Positions 45,717 to 58,388 of a DNA stretch of 64,000 nt are shown here, piece by piece; position 1 is the stretch's first letter; every line of letters begins with the position of its first letter. The translations under genes and the position numbers were made by a program. Under the pieces are notes generated by a model that was not told the DNA's origin, did no database searches, and saw only the letters and a program-made list of their open reading frames with translations. This DNA is from Falciphora oryzae (taxonomy: Eukaryota; Ascomycota; Sordariomycetes; Magnaporthales; Magnaporthaceae). The stretch is from contig JNVV01000006.1 in the NCBI GenBank assembly GCA_000733355.1, positions 1 through 64,000 on the forward strand. Direction: 5' to 3'.

Positions 45717-46652
45717 GAATACAGGGTCCGTAGAGGCGGTTCAATTGCCAATGGGACGGACAGCGCGATTCAAACAGTGCCGACGAGGCGAGTCGCCGGC
45801 CTCGGTTTGCGACGGTTTATTCGGGCGGACCGTTGCGAAGAAGCGTTCGCGTTGCGAGGGGTGGCGGTGGAGTCTCGGCCCAACTTTAGGCTGCCAGCAA
45901 GTGGAGAGGCTCGATGACGCCCTGGGACTGCTGGCTGGGCTGCACGCCCGTACTGTCCGCGGCATGGCCCAGGTACTGTGCGGCTGCAGGACCCAGCGTG
46001 CCATCGTCTCGGCCCACGACGCACCTGACCTCGATCAGCTGCACAAGCCTGCACCGCCTCGCCTGGAGCCATGGCCAATGGCACGACGCTGAGGGGCCTG
46101 CAGGTGCCTCGGCACACTCACTTACTCGGTAGGCTAGACCAGGCTCCCTTGTGTGTTCGTGCTTCGAAATCTATTGATCGTGACGTGCATGTATCGCCAA
46201 GGCAAAAAGAGTCACTTTCCAGCGGCCCTGAGCTTCTGTTTATGGCATCCAGTAAAGATAAACGCTCGGTTGAAAAGAGGGAGATAAAGCCATAGAAAAA
46301 TAAAATAAAAAATAAAAATAAAAAAAAGGAAAAGAGAGAGAGGGAGTGGAACAAAGAGAAAATGAAATGAAAATAACAAAAACTCTTGCAGTGCTAATCC
46401 GCACTCTTGTACGCTGCATTTGATCGAGAATCCGAGATCCCTCGAGGTCCGCGCCGTCGGACGCGCACCAAACTTGGAAGTTACTTGCTCCTTCCGCCGT
46501 GACTCGGGGCGACGTTTCTAAGACCCAACCTGAACGCCGTCGCAAATGCGATGCAACCAGTTGCTGCCTGCCCAACCAACGTGCTCGCTCCCTGCCCTCA
46601 GCGACAAAAGATATACCGTAGATCCATGGTAAGCCTACGAGGGCTCGACTCC
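45717..46652 (-). promoter_or_regulatory. Promoter of the Zn2Cys6 gene and taf14 3' region
   Basis: About 0.94 kb, with an A-rich/AG-rich tract at 46292-46350. No gene. Confidence 0.4.
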
Positions 46653-47848
46653 TCACAGCCCCGGCACGCACTCAGCAGCAATGCGAGATTCTCTTGCCGT
46701 CGCCGCCACCATCTGCTTGCTACTTGAGACGGTGGCCTTGGTCTGTCGTAGCCTAGCCGGCCAGTTAGCCATCAGCCGCCGCGAGGCTCGAGAGGAAGCA
46801 AAGCGCCAGGGGAACAACATACTATGAAATCCCACAGCATCTTGGTAAGCACGTCTGGCATCGTGTACAGATCAACCGAGAACTCGCCGGCTGCGGGGCG
46901 CAAAGAAAACTCTGTCAGCGACCACGGAGAGCACATAATATGATTCGGCATCATCATTAGCCCCCGGGACCAAACCCGGACGGATGAGGGGGGTGGGCTG
47001 GGCGGAGCGCACCGTCAACGTTATTCAAGACATAGGTGTCGTCCGACTTGTGGTCGTGTATCATCTGGATGACGTGTATCAGATCATCCTCGTTCAGCTT
47101 TGTAACTGCCCCCGCCAGCTTCTCCAGGTCCCACGGCTTCTTCTTCCTGCTGCCGTCCTGGCCCTTGCGGGCCTTGCGGTCGTCGTCGGCCGGGAGCGGG
47201 CCCGAGTCGCGCAGCAGCGCCTGCAGCGCCTGTGATGGATTCCTGAACGTGAGGGGTTTGACCACTTCGTACGTGGGCTTGGCGAAGTTGAGGTCGTGCA
47301 CTACAGTCTGCTTGCCGCCCTTCTCCGTCGTGTACAGGTCGATGGTCATTTCAAACTCGCCCCAACCCTCGTTGCTGCACCTGAACGGCGGCTCGTGGAA
47401 AGCTATTGTTATCGTTCGTGTCGGTGTCCCGTGTTAGCCTGGGCCCTTGGCCGCGCATACCAGGGGGAGGCAAGTTTGCGACGCGACCTACTCTGCGTGG
47501 GATTTTCAAACGAAGGGTGCAGGTTGTAGACAACCTTGGTGAAGCATTTGGCCGGGAGACGCTTCCCGCTGGGGTCGAGAAGATAGATCTCGACCGACCA
47601 TTCTTTCATTGGAAAGCCCTCCATTTGAGGGGGTTTGTTGCTAAGAAAGCCCCCCGCCGTCGTCAGCGAAACGCCGTCCTCCACCCATCGGGCCGCGAAG
47701 AGACGCACATGTTATGCTGCTCGGTAACGAGCTTGATCTCGCGCTGCCAAAAGAGCAAGCAAACGTGTGAGGTTAGCGCAACCGCACACAACCCGCATAT
47801 CAACCTGTTCCAGGAGCCCAGCCCGCCTCCTCTTACCTCGACAATCAT
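46653..47848 (-). CDS. taf14: YEATS protein Taf14
   Basis: Taf14 reads acylated histone H3 through its YEATS domain and is shared by TFIID, TFIIF, INO80, SWI/SNF and NuA3. Exons (minus): 47848-47837 (12 nt), 47743-47709 (35 nt), 47640-47492, 47402-47013, 46890-46823 and 46742-46653, giving 247 aa. YEATS sequence: REIKLVTEQHN, GFPMKEWSVEIYLLDPSGK, KVVYNLHPSFENPTQT, FRCSNEGWGEFEMTIDLYT. C-terminal ET-like domain: KLNEDDLIHVIQMIHDH, then GEFSVDLYTMPDVLTKMLWDFI. The last intron is chosen for GTATGT, a CTAAC branch site and GACAG; if it is not spliced the protein ends at 46772 (234 aa). Each junction keeps the frame. Confidence 0.88.
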
Positions 47849-48909
47849 CTTGTCCTGCACACGCTTCCAGCGTCGCTCTCTGCCAAAAGTTCCTCGGAGC
47901 GGCTGCGGAAGTTTCCAACAGACTGCAGAAGAGCCGCGGGGTGTATGGCAGATTGGGCGGGAGGGTCGGTCGGTATGAAAGCCGGCGAGCTGGCCTGGTC
48001 CTCCAGCAAGCTAGCCGTGGTCGTGTTGAGTTGACATCCGCAAGAACCCTCAGCATGGGTCGGGTCGTCGCGCGTTCGCGCCACACGCAAACAAGCCCGG
48101 CATGTGGCTGGGTGTTCCCCACTTTCACACAGAGCGGGCCCACAGCAATGCACTTTGAAGGAGCCGACCAGGACCAAAATGCAGCTCCTCATGTGTTTCC
48201 CTAACGTAAGGACGTGCGTGGTCGATACCTACCACCAAGGTAAACACCAAAGTGCTTAGCAAGAACCTACTGTCCTAGCGACAGAGGCAGAGAGGAGCGG
48301 ATCTCGGCCCGTGCTGCACGTTTAGGGAACAAGATACAGGAAGCAGAGTAGTGGCGCCATGGCATTGATATAATCATCCACGCCCCCTCCCACACAAACG
48401 CTTCAGCCTCTCGCTCAGCTCATGTGCCTGGTGGCCTCCGAGACACACAGATTACTGTATAACCGTTTTTCACGTCCGCCATCCAACGCCCGAGTGGATG
48501 CGCCCCATCACTCTGGTGTTAGTGAGTGCAACAAAGCAGCGAGTGAATTCAACATGTGAACACGGATAGGACTAGGCGAAATCTACTATGGCCGTCGAAC
48601 AGGGCGACTGGGGAAGCCATGTGTAAAGCCAGAGAGGCCGTCAGATAACTGGCCCGGATTCGAAAAGGGAGAAAATATAAGAAGCAAACAAGAAAGACGA
48701 CCCGAGTGCAAGGACAATGTGGACTGCGGCCAAAATCTTTGTGGCGAGAGTCGCTAACTCTGAATTCTATGCCAGGGGTAGAAGCTGCAGATCTAAAGGA
48801 TCATGGCCAGCTCATTGTTGAAGTGGAGGACTGGAGTGCAAAACTGATAGAACATGGGGGATGCATTTCTCTTCCGCTCTCTTTCCCTCTCTCTCTTCTG
48901 CCGTGAGGC
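47849..48909 (-). promoter_or_regulatory. taf14 upstream and yrb1 3' region
   Basis: 1.06 kb with no recognisable gene. Confidence 0.4.
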
Positions 48910-49968
48910 TCATGCTGCCTCAGCCGGGGTCTCCTCCTTCTTGTCCTCTTTCTTCTCTTCGGAACCGGCAGACTCTCCCTGGGCCTCTCTGAAAAGAGCC
49001 TCGTTTTCCTTCTGGGCCTGGAGGAAGGCATCCTTGAAAGCGTTGGCATCTAAAATGAGACACGATTAGTATATACTCCCTGCGCAGAGACATAGAGAAA
49101 CCCACTCTCGGAGTTGGCGAAGCGGATAGCCAGGGTGACACCCTCGGGCTCGCCTTCGCTGACATCGGCGGCAGCGTTCCAGACCCAGCTCCGGTCCGAT
49201 CCGACGTTGGGCGACAGTTTCATTTCGGGAACGACTATTGATGCGGGTCAGTCAAAATTCCCCAAGGCACCAAATAGGGGAGGGCGTCGGGCCATACTGT
49301 AGTGATTCGCGCAGACCTTGAGGGTCTTGTCGCGGCGCATGACGAGGCGGGTCTTGCCGTTCTCGCAATGCTTGAGGAGCCGGACGTCTCCGGTACCACG
49401 CTCCTTCCACTCACTGGTGTCCCTGACGAACTTGAACAGCTTGGCGCGCATCTTGAAAACCTGCTCCTCGAACTCCTCGTTCGTTTTCACCTCAACCTTC
49501 TCGGTCAGGTGGATCACGGGCTCAAAGTGAACATCCTGCGACTCCGGGGCTTGGTCGTCCTGCGATCCGCGGCAGCGGCGGCGGTTGTCAACGATACTGC
49601 TTCATTACCGGTATGTTGGAAGGTGAGAGATTGGAGCGTAGAGGGTGACGGTTGTAGTACCTCATCGCCAGCGGCGGCGGCGGCGGCGGCGGCATCCCGC
49701 TGGGCTTTGGCGCTGCCAGAAACATCGCCACGGTCCTCGTCCTCCTTCTTCTCCTTCTTTGCACCTCCTCCAAACATGGAGAAGACGGCGGCCGAAGTGA
49801 CGGGCTCGGAGGTCTGAAATGGCATCCCCGTTCTGTCAGTCACAGTCTTGGAGAATATGCATTCCACTCCAGCAACCACGTGATAGAGCTTCGACGGACC
49901 TGCTTAGCAGCCTCGTCGGGCTTCTGGACGGTCTCGGCCGGCTTGTCTGTAGCCTCGGCGCTCGACAT
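48910..49968 (-). CDS. yrb1: Ran-binding protein 1 (Yrb1)
   Basis: Cytoplasmic RanBP1: binds Ran-GTP, releases it from export complexes and stimulates GTP hydrolysis with RanGAP. Exons (minus) 49968-49900, 49813-49661, 49559-49298, 49234-49106 and 49049-48910 encode 250 aa. The Ran-binding domain begins [21 protein letters not shown] and includes [65 protein letters not shown] and [16 protein letters not shown]. An acidic Lys/Glu tail follows. The N-terminal 75 residues are charged with an Ala run. Intron 1 has a non-standard GTCCGT donor but a CTGAC branch site and CAG acceptor. Confidence 0.93.
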
Positions 49969-51321
49969 ATTGACCAAAGTCTCGCGGGGTCGGGGAAAAG
50001 GTTGGCTTGGTTTGTGGGCGGGTGTCTTCCGCTCCTGATGGCATATGTGGACAAAGCCTCGAGGTCAGCTATGGTTAAACGAAGCTTTCCATAGCTCGGG
50101 GCGGTAGCAAAAGACGTCGGGCCATTTGTGGGTTCCAAGGCAGGTCGAGCGCGCACTGCGCCAACTCGTCGGGCTGCGGGAATGCCGCTCCAGTCTGCTT
50201 TGCAGTGTGGGGGAAAGGCGCACGCCGAGATGGACAAAGGACTAACGCACCAGGCTCTCGCAGGGGCGATTCGCAGTCGGTGAGTGGCAGATGCGCAGCC
50301 AGTGAGGCGACAGGCGGTCGGTTGCGGTTTCTGTTGTTGTCGCTACTAGGTTGGTGTTTGTTTGTCGCAAGCCTGGTCGGGTGGGAGATGAAGTGAGGAA
50401 AAATGCTTTTGCCCCTCCTCTGTGCTAGGTTTGGTTGGGTGCTCGCAACCCGACAAAATCAGAGATACATACCACCCTGGTATCTGCCCAGGTAACCAAT
50501 ACTAACTAATACCTCTTTAGCCGCATAATCCTGTACCTCCCGTCATGGAGCCTCCATCCCACCCCAGCGAGAACCCGATAAGATACGCGACCCGTACTGA
50601 CAGCGGGGAGGCTCTTGATGGAAGCCAGCCCACGGCCCTCTGCGTAAATACCGAGAGGTGGGAGTCGGCGGGGTTGGTGATTGCTTGTCTGATTGGTGGA
50701 GCTAGAGGCGATCTTGGACATTAGATTATGTCAGCCAAAACCACAGGGAGGCGGGCACCTCTGCCACCTATCTCAGCGCTGGGACAGCTTCACTTGGGTA
50801 AGATAACTAGGTGCTTGGGTGGGCAGGCAAACGAATCTGTTAGGCGCCTATGAATGTAGATACATAGCTAGCCCGGTCGTCTAGGTATAGTCTAGGAGTC
50901 CTCAGCCAGTCGGTTCACATCGAAAGCTGAAGTAACTGTCAGACAGCCGACAGGCCGCCACCGCACTTAACCCATGTACCACGGAAAGGGCTTCTGTAAT
51001 CAAGCTATATAACTTGATTCCACGCCCGTACCTCCTTTTTCCCCAACCCCTAAACACCAGGTACCTCGTTCCGAATCAACCATTAAAAATCAAATACCAG
51101 GCATCCATGCCCACCCCAACGCCAATCCGTCAATAAAGTCTGACCCTAATAGTAGTTGGGAGTGAAGGAAGAGTTACAAATAAAACGAACGCACAAGAAC
51201 AGAAGGAGGGAAGAGAAAAGGAAGTCCGAGAAGAAAACAAAAAGAGAAAGAACAATAAACATGAGACTCAAAGCTCGCCTGTCCCAGCCATGGGCGCTAG
51301 CGAGGTGGTCGGTCGAGATAT
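49969..51321 (-). promoter_or_regulatory. yrb1 upstream region
   Basis: 1.35 kb with no gene found. Contains GGTATCTGCCCAGGTAACC near 50479 and an A-rich tract at 51170-51260. Confidence 0.4.
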
Positions 51322-52656
51322 TCATACGGCAGCACTCCAGGGCAGTTTAATTCCCCAGGGAAAGGTGGACGATTGCACCTGATCCACTGGTGCTCGCTTG
51401 GCCAACATCTCACGATGCTTGATCCTTAAATGCTCGATCGCGCGCGCCTCGTACCTCTGGTACTCAACCATATCGCCACGGATCCGGAGGCAGACCAGCC
51501 ATGATTGGATCTGAGCCTTAAGGACGTTGAAGTTCAGATCGTCCTTCAAGGCCTCGGCAGTCTTGAGGTGGTGCGCAACCCTCTGCTTGGTATCTGTCCG
51601 AACTCTCATGGCGCTGGCCCCGATCGACCTGCTCAGGTGCTGAATGGCATCCCCTGAGAGCCTGTGCGAAGCCGCTTCTCCGGCGAGCTTGATAGATATC
51701 GCCGTATCGTTCCAGATCTTCGACGCCATAGAGACCAGTGCGGGCATGTACGTGCCCTCCGCAGTCCTCACAGTCCTCACAGCTCCATCGGCAGTATCAG
51801 TGATCTTTCTCACCAGGTCGTGGATGTTGTTGAGCCGGACTGTTGACGTCGACGTGACCGTGACAGTGACCGTTGCGGGGGTTGCAACTATGGTTATGGG
51901 CGTTGGTTGGTCTTGAATAGCCCGGGATGCATGACGGGCGTCCCTTGCATGTTGGGTGGATGGAAGAACTGCGTGCACGAGAGCCCCGAGTAGGAAGGCA
52001 GCAATCACAGTGCGTATCACACCGAGCCAGGGCTCGCCGGGTCCGTCCACTAACGCCCTGGCAAGCTGTGCTGGCCTGCGTTTAGTAGCCCGAGGCTCCT
52101 CTGGCGGAGGTTGTTGCTTGAGCGCGCAAGCGGCAGTAGTCTCGGCAATGGGGCGGTTTTCGATGTCGAAGGGAGAGGTCTCACTCGTGAAGGGTCTCCC
52201 TGTAGCATGCGAGGCCCAGCTGTAGCCGGGGGATCGTCTACCCATGTAGCTTGAAGGCGAGTGGCTTGGCGAAGGAGCCTCGGCCACATTGTCGATGGAC
52301 GCAAGCCATGGGCGATCGTAGTCGGCGTCATCGTTTCCGCCCAGGTAGTCATCGTCTTGATGGTCGTCCTCCTTGTCGTTTGTGTTGTCGGTGCTTGCGA
52401 GACTGACCATGTCGTCCGGCCTGGCAAGACGCTCCGCAACAAGGTCCACGGAGCTGCCAAGGGATTCTGTCTCGCCATCGGTGTTGATCATCTCGAACTC
52501 AGCCATGGCGTCGTCGTCCATGGTGACCCCCGGGACCGGCTGCGACATTATGTCGGGGGAGCTAGATGATATCCAGTTGGCGAGGCGCTGGCTGCCCTGG
52601 GGTTTGGGGAATCTCAGCGATGGAACTGATGCCGATGCAGATGAGGGCACAGGCAT
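51322..52656 (-). CDS. Unknown single-pass membrane protein
   Basis: Single exon of 444 aa. The start is the first in-frame ATG (MPVPSSASASVPS); the frame is open upstream without an ATG. I do not recognise a named family. The N-terminal half is acidic and disordered (DGETESLGSSVDL, NDKEDDHQDDDYLGGNDDAD). One hydrophobic segment at about 208-228 (VIRTVIAAFLLGALVHAVLP) is preceded by basic residues. A Thr/Val-rich stretch (ATVTVTVTSTSTV) and a helical, charged C-terminal region of about 150 residues follow (HHLKTAEALKDDLNFNVLKAQ). Codon use matches its neighbours, so it is probably a real gene. Divergent from the G-beta gene. Confidence 0.75.
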   Translation of the reverse strand: MPVPSSASASVPSLRFPKPQGSQRLANWISSSSPDIMSQPVPGVTMDDDAMAEFEMINTDGETESLGSSVDLVAERLARPDDMVSLASTDNTNDKEDDHQDDDYLGGNDDADYDRPWLASIDNVAEAPSPSHSPSSYMGRRSPGYSWASHATGRPFTSETSPFDIENRPIAETTAACALKQQPPPEEPRATKRRPAQLARALVDGPGEPWLGVIRTVIAAFLLGALVHAVLPSTQHARDARHASRAIQDQPTPITIVATPATVTVTVTSTSTVRLNNIHDLVRKITDTADGAVRTVRTAEGTYMPALVSMASKIWNDTAISIKLAGEAASHRLSGDAIQHLSRSIGASAMRVRTDTKQRVAHHLKTAEALKDDLNFNVLKAQIQSWLVCLRIRGDMVEYQRYEARAIEHLRIKHREMLAKRAPVDQVQSSTFPWGIKLPWSAAV

Positions 52657-54529
52657 CACCCGAAGGCGTTGGCACGGCGCGGTCGGGATGGCTACAACGA
52701 TTGATATGACAGATGCCTGGTGTATGGGGAGATGATGGGACGGGCGGGGTGTTGTGACGCCCCCTCGACGGTGGGTCGATTTGATGATGACGGAGTGCGG
52801 CACGACTGGCTCGCTGGCTACCAGGGTAGGCAGAAGGTGACGGCTGCGGACCGTCACACGCCCATCCAAGGCGAATCGGAGACGGGGTTCGAGGAGAGGC
52901 GAGTTACCCAGACGAGCCTGTGGACGTCGAGGCAGGCAGCTAGGTACGCAGATAAGGGAAAGAGGGTGGGAGGCCAGAGGGTTACGAAGTTAAGTATCGG
53001 GAAGGTCGGGTTGACTTTTGTAGGTCGGGTAGGGATGGATGAAGGTCAAGTACGAGGTAGGCTGGCAGCCTGGTGAGGCATAGGGTGCCGGGCCGGGTGG
53101 AGTCGCTGCGAATGGATGCGGGGGAGGGCAAGAAGACCTCCAGACCCTATGGGCGGTGGCTTGGCGCAGGGAATCCAGCAGTGACTGGTCTGAGAGTGGG
53201 GGAGCTACGTGAATCTGGTGCGTAGCTGAAGGAAAGAACAAACGTGCGTTGCCTAAACACTTTTGGTGGGTTGGTTGGGCTCACGCTGTGATGTGCCCCG
53301 CATTCCCGCCTGGGAGGACGGTGGAATGCTGTGGTACGCCCTGGGGCACTTGGAGAAGGTACCTCGACAGATGGCTGGATCCATTTGAGCATCTCACGCA
53401 GAAGGCAAAGGTATTTTTTTCTTCCTCGAATAAAGGCTACGATGACAATACGAGCAAGCAGTAAACAGATGAAACCCCAGGAAAACCAACGACAATGGTC
53501 GAACTGTCTCCGGGTATCACTTACGATCGACGTCAACACCCGTGGTTGGGGTAGACCGGGTGAGTTACCCAACCGACCCAAGGCAAGCGCAACCAGGGTG
53601 GGGAGAGGCATGAGGGGATCGAACCGGCAAGATGGTAAGGCAAGTGCTTCACAGGACACAAAGTGGGTGGGAACAACCCGAAAGGAAAAGAAAATAAATA
53701 GAACAAATATCTACCTACGTACCTAATACACATCACCCAAATCCCCGATCAAGGACTGAATTCGCGTCTTGTGTTGCAGTGCCGTGTGGAGGCTGCAGGG
53801 GGTTTGAAGGGTGGGAGGTGCTCCATAACTCCAAGTCGGAAGCAAATCGGCAGCTTTGGGATGCTGTCGGGACAAGACTTGGTCCCCAGGTGAACGCGGG
53901 TGCAGGAAGGCAGCTCCACCCAAACACTGGCACTGTCTGACTTGGATACAATTGGCGATGCAACCACTTGGATTCAACTCGCTCGGGCACGAACCAGACG
54001 CCGGGAAAAGGCGATCGAATCGCAACATGAACGGCTAGGTAGTGTTGTGGCTAGAATGCGCATACCTGCAGGTCACGGCGAGACAGGCTGTGCGGTCTCA
54101 TTGGCTAGAGTCGCGGGGCGGGTCCGTGAGTAACTTTTGGCATCTGGCGAGCCTTTGAGACTGGGCGCGGCAGACTGGGAGACTGGGCGCCTGGGGGCCT
54201 AGTTGCATTCAGCAACCAGGCGGACGGACATGGAAGTTCGAGTTTAGGTGCCGTCGTCGCATATCCATATAATTTGTGCTTGATGGGTCCAGCTCCAGCC
54301 TGCAAATGACCGTGCCAGGAGGGAGTACCCACCATGCCGAAATAGGCACGTACCTTGTCTAGGCCTAAACCCCGTACTTTCTCGCAACCTCAGATGGTCT
54401 TCTTTTTCCCTCTTGCTCCTCTCATTTCCGCCTCGTCCAATCCAACAAACTACGTCGGACAACCAGCACCCATCGCCACCGACCTGAAAGCATCCGTCGA
54501 ACGCTCCTCACGCACTCCAGTCGGCAACG
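52657..54529. promoter_or_regulatory. Divergent promoter region, unknown membrane protein and G-beta
   Basis: 1.87 kb with several short open frames, none supported. Pyrimidine-rich just before the G-beta ATG (54390-54430). Confidence 0.4.
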
Positions 54530-56073
54530 ATGGATTCGCAGCGGCCGAACGAAGTCTCGCCCGAGGCAATGCAGGCGCGCATCCAGCAGGCGCGTCGCGA
54601 GGCCGAGACGCTCAAGGACAGAATCAAGCGGAAAAAGGATGAGCTCGCCGACACGACACGTCAGTCCAGCTCGCGCCCCCTCGCCAGGCCAATTGCGCCC
54701 CTTCCGTCGCCGTGACTGCCTCTGCTGACTTGCAACCCCTCCCGGCCAGTCCGTGCCGTGGCCCAGCAGGCCCACGAGCCGATCCCAAAGAACCAGCTGA
54801 TGAAGACGAAGCGGACGCTCAAGGGCCACCTGGCCAAGATTTACGCCATGCACTGGTCGACGGATCGCAGGCACCTCGTCTCGGCCTCGCAGGATGGCAA
54901 GCTGATCATCTGGGACGCATACACCACCAACAAGGTCCACGCCATCCCCTTGAGGTCGTCATGGGTCATGACCTGCGCCTATGCGCCAAGCGGCAACTAC
55001 GTCGCCTGCGGAGGCCTCGACAACATCTGCTCCATCTACAACCTCAACCAGAACCGCGACGGCCCCACGCGCGTCGCCCGTGAGCTGTCGGGCCACGCCG
55101 GCTACCTGTCGTGCTGCCGCTTCATAAACGACCGCAGCATCCTCACCTCGTCGGGCGACATGACATGTATGAAGTGGGACATTGAGACGGGCACAAAGGT
55201 CATCGAGTTTGCCGACCACCTGGGCGACGTCATGAGCATCAGCCTGAACCCAACAAACCAGAACACCTTCATATCCGGCGCCTGCGACTCCTTCGCCAAG
55301 CTCTGGGACATACGCGCCGGCAAGGCCGTGCAGACCTTTGCCGGTCACGAGTCTGATATTAACGCCATCCAGTTCTTCCCCGATGGCCATTCGTTTGTCA
55401 CCGGATCCGATGATGCCACCTGCCGCCTGTTTGACATTCGTGCCGACCGAGAACTTAACGTCTACGGCGTAAGTCTAGATTTGTCTCCTGCGAGTCTGCT
55501 CTCTCGAGAAAGGGGCCACTGGGTCTCCAAATCGGAAGCAGACCTCTCGTTTCCGCTTTCTGCGTTTCGCCCCTCATGTGCACCATCTCTGGAAAACATA
55601 GCCAGATACACTTGTTCCCCGAGATTTGGTGATTTCGAGCCTACTCAATGCAATGCTGACGATTGATGGGTTCCTGCCCGGCTCCTCTACAGTCCGAATC
55701 GATTCTCTGCGGTATCACCTCTGTGGCTACATCTGTCTCGGGGCGCTTGCTCTTTGCAGGCTACGACGACTTTGAATGCAAGGTATGAACGGAACCATGA
55801 ACCAGAACACCATCCGACGAGGCTGACGCATGTGATTTCTCTCTTTTCCTCCGCTCAGGTCTGGGATGTTACACGCGGTGAGAAGGTTGGGTCTCTCGTC
55901 GGACACGAAAACCGCGTCAGTTGCCTGGGCGTGAGCAACGATGGCATAAGTCTTTGCACTGGATCCTGGGACTCTCTGGTATGACAACACACCCTCTCCC
56001 ATGCCCCGGCTACTGGATGGCTTGCTGACAACTGAGATGACACCTCTCGCAGCTCAAAATATGGGCCTACTGA
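54530..56073 (+). CDS. gnb-1: Heterotrimeric G protein beta subunit
   Basis: G-beta pairs with G-gamma and signals with G-alpha at the plasma membrane; in fungi it affects development, mating and virulence. Exons 54530-54659, 54750-55468, 55693-55782, 55859-55978 and 56053-56073 encode 359 aa. The N-terminal coiled coil ([20 protein letters not shown]) binds G-gamma; seven WD repeats follow ([54 protein letters not shown] and others), ending LKIWAY. Splice joins read ADTT|LRAVAQ, NVYG|SESILCG, DDFECK|VWDVT and DSL|LKIWAY. Length and sequence are typical for filamentous fungal G-beta. A phosducin-like gene lies 2.3 kb downstream. Confidence 0.95.
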
Positions 56074-58388
56074 GAGGAGCCATGTCGACCTTACACTGGA
56101 TACCCGTCCGACGGCAATCGACGTCGCGACTTGACGCGCCGAATATGATGAGTGACTCGCCCAATGCTCGTATATCCATTCATCCATACCACTCCCAACC
56201 CTTAATCCGACTCTCGAAATACCAGCGGTGTTCGGACTGTTACCGGCCGGCTCAAGCAGTCCGACCAACGACCCACCCTACTTGCCTCACCCTTCCTTGG
56301 TTTTTCCAGCATCATTTTTCTTGTCTGTTTTCGCCCTTGCCCCTTTTCTCGTTAGCTCTCTGGGATATTTCTTGATCACCAGATGACTGGTTGGGGCGGC
56401 TTGCTACCCACCATGCGGCTCCTGGGTTGTTTTATACTTGGTTGCATTCCGCCGCCGTCCCATCGACAAGGGTTGGGAGGCAGCAGAGGAGACTGGGTTC
56501 ACTAAACGATTCGATACCAACAAGTCTGGCTCTCGGGACCCCCGACGAGTGCGATTCCCCGTGCGGGACCACATGCCTTGGGTTGGCTTGGTTCTCGCAT
56601 GGACGTCGAATGATCTATCTGGCCCTGTTTGCCTTCTTCTTGTTCCTCCTCGACTAAACACACTTTTTCAACGCCTTGGCTGAAGCGAGAGACCGATTGG
56701 CCTTCACCTCTCGGCACCGGTCATGTATATTGCAAATAAATGTCCTCGATGGCCCGGCGAGGCTCGAGGCTCGAGGGGACCAGTCGAAGAACACGGTCAG
56801 GCTCTGGCCATGTCATGGGCATGGTGGGCAGATTCCGGCTTGACAGGGGTGAGACAGACCATGTTCTATCACAGTCACCGAAGGTCGGAACAGGCCACAT
56901 GCCCTTCAGTGGCTGTTGATTATTTCTTCTCCCTCTTCTCGTCACTATTACCACTACTATTACTATTATCTCTACTTGTTTTCACACACCCTGTCTTGTC
57001 TTGCTATCTTTTGCTTCTTTTTTTTTTCTTTTTTTCCAGCCTAGCTTTTTTGCCTGTCTTCCCCTTTGTGCCCAGGTTTCTGGTTTGTGGCAATTGTCGT
57101 ATATGCCGGTTCACTTTTTGAAAATTTGGTTTGGCCTACGTTATCTATCCCCTGTTTTGTTCCATGTTAAGCTGTTCATTATACGTGATATCTTCTGGTT
57201 CCCTATTGCATTTTCTCTTTCTTTCTCGTCTCCTGATGTTTGTGTATCAGTGGGAGAATGTGCACGTGTTTTTAACCAGCTGCGCCCTGGTTTCGATACG
57301 ATCGCCTTTACTATTGCCAGCGGCGTCGGGCGCGAATAATTTAACAGTTCCGGGTGGTTACACAACATAAGACAGATGACAGATGGTAAAAATGTGGCGC
57401 TGTATCGATAACCATGGCTGTTGAGACTGTGGTGGGTGAGGCGGGCGGCTCTCAGGGGCACGATTTGTGACCGGCTTGTTTATGTTTCCGGTCCCAGAGG
57501 ACTGTCAGGTGCGTACCGCACCGCCCATGCACGTCCGGATGGGTAAATTGACTCAAATTGCACTGTATGCCATTTCATGAGTGGCGAGCTGTTTCAGCAC
57601 GCTTTGGGCAACAAAGCGGAAGGAACGTTAGGGTAGCACGGCAGGGGGCTAGGATGGAACGATGGGATTTGCAGCCGCCCGACGTGCTGTGCGCTAGTGA
57701 CGCTCGAGGCTTTGTGGGGCTGCTGCGGCCAGGCTGCAAATGGTAAATGGATGGGAGGATGACCCTGCGGCAGAGTGGTGGGCAGGTGGGCGCAGAAAGC
57801 CGCTGCTTCCACACCAGGCCGCGCAGCCTTGGAATCTGAAACCGACGCGGCTCAGGCGTTTCGCTTTGCGGCCTTCTGGAAGGCTTCTCAGGCCCCGCAT
57901 GCTAGCATCGAGACGGGGTAGCCCCCCCTGCAGCGGGGACGGCAGGCCCGACAACGAAAAGCTGCGACGGACGGAGATGCCGCGAGAGAGGCGCAGGGAG
58001 ACGCGCCGATCCCGTCGTGCTCGACTCCCGTGTCTTTTTTGGGAGGTACGTACCGCCTGCCACGTTCCTGCCAGGTCGGGTCCATCCATGCAAACTGCGG
58101 GGTGGATCGGCCAGCACGCACCACTCGCTCTCCTGCCGAAAGCACGCACGCACACTCTCACAGAACAACCACACACACAGACACTCCTCGCTCGATCCGT
58201 CGCGCGCTTCTCCAAGATCTGTCTGCCAGCATCCCTCCCGTCTGCCTTCCCCTGTTTCCCACCCTTGCTCGCCGTCGTTTCCCGTCCCCCCTTTCTCAAT
58301 CTTTCGGCTTCTTTCCTTTTTCCCCTTCCTCTTCTTTCCTCTTCTACTTTCCCCTTCTTGTCTCTTCTACTTTCCCCTTCTCCCCGCC
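56074..58388 (+). promoter_or_regulatory. G-beta 3' region and phosducin-like promoter/5' UTR
   Basis: 2.3 kb. Short open frames here lack domains. 58190-58380 is a strongly C/T-rich leader up to the phosducin ATG. Confidence 0.45.

Noticed and set aside
50870..50940. Possible tRNA near GTCTAGGTATAGTCTAGG and GGTTCACATC
   Set aside because: No matching acceptor stem or anticodon arm could be built.
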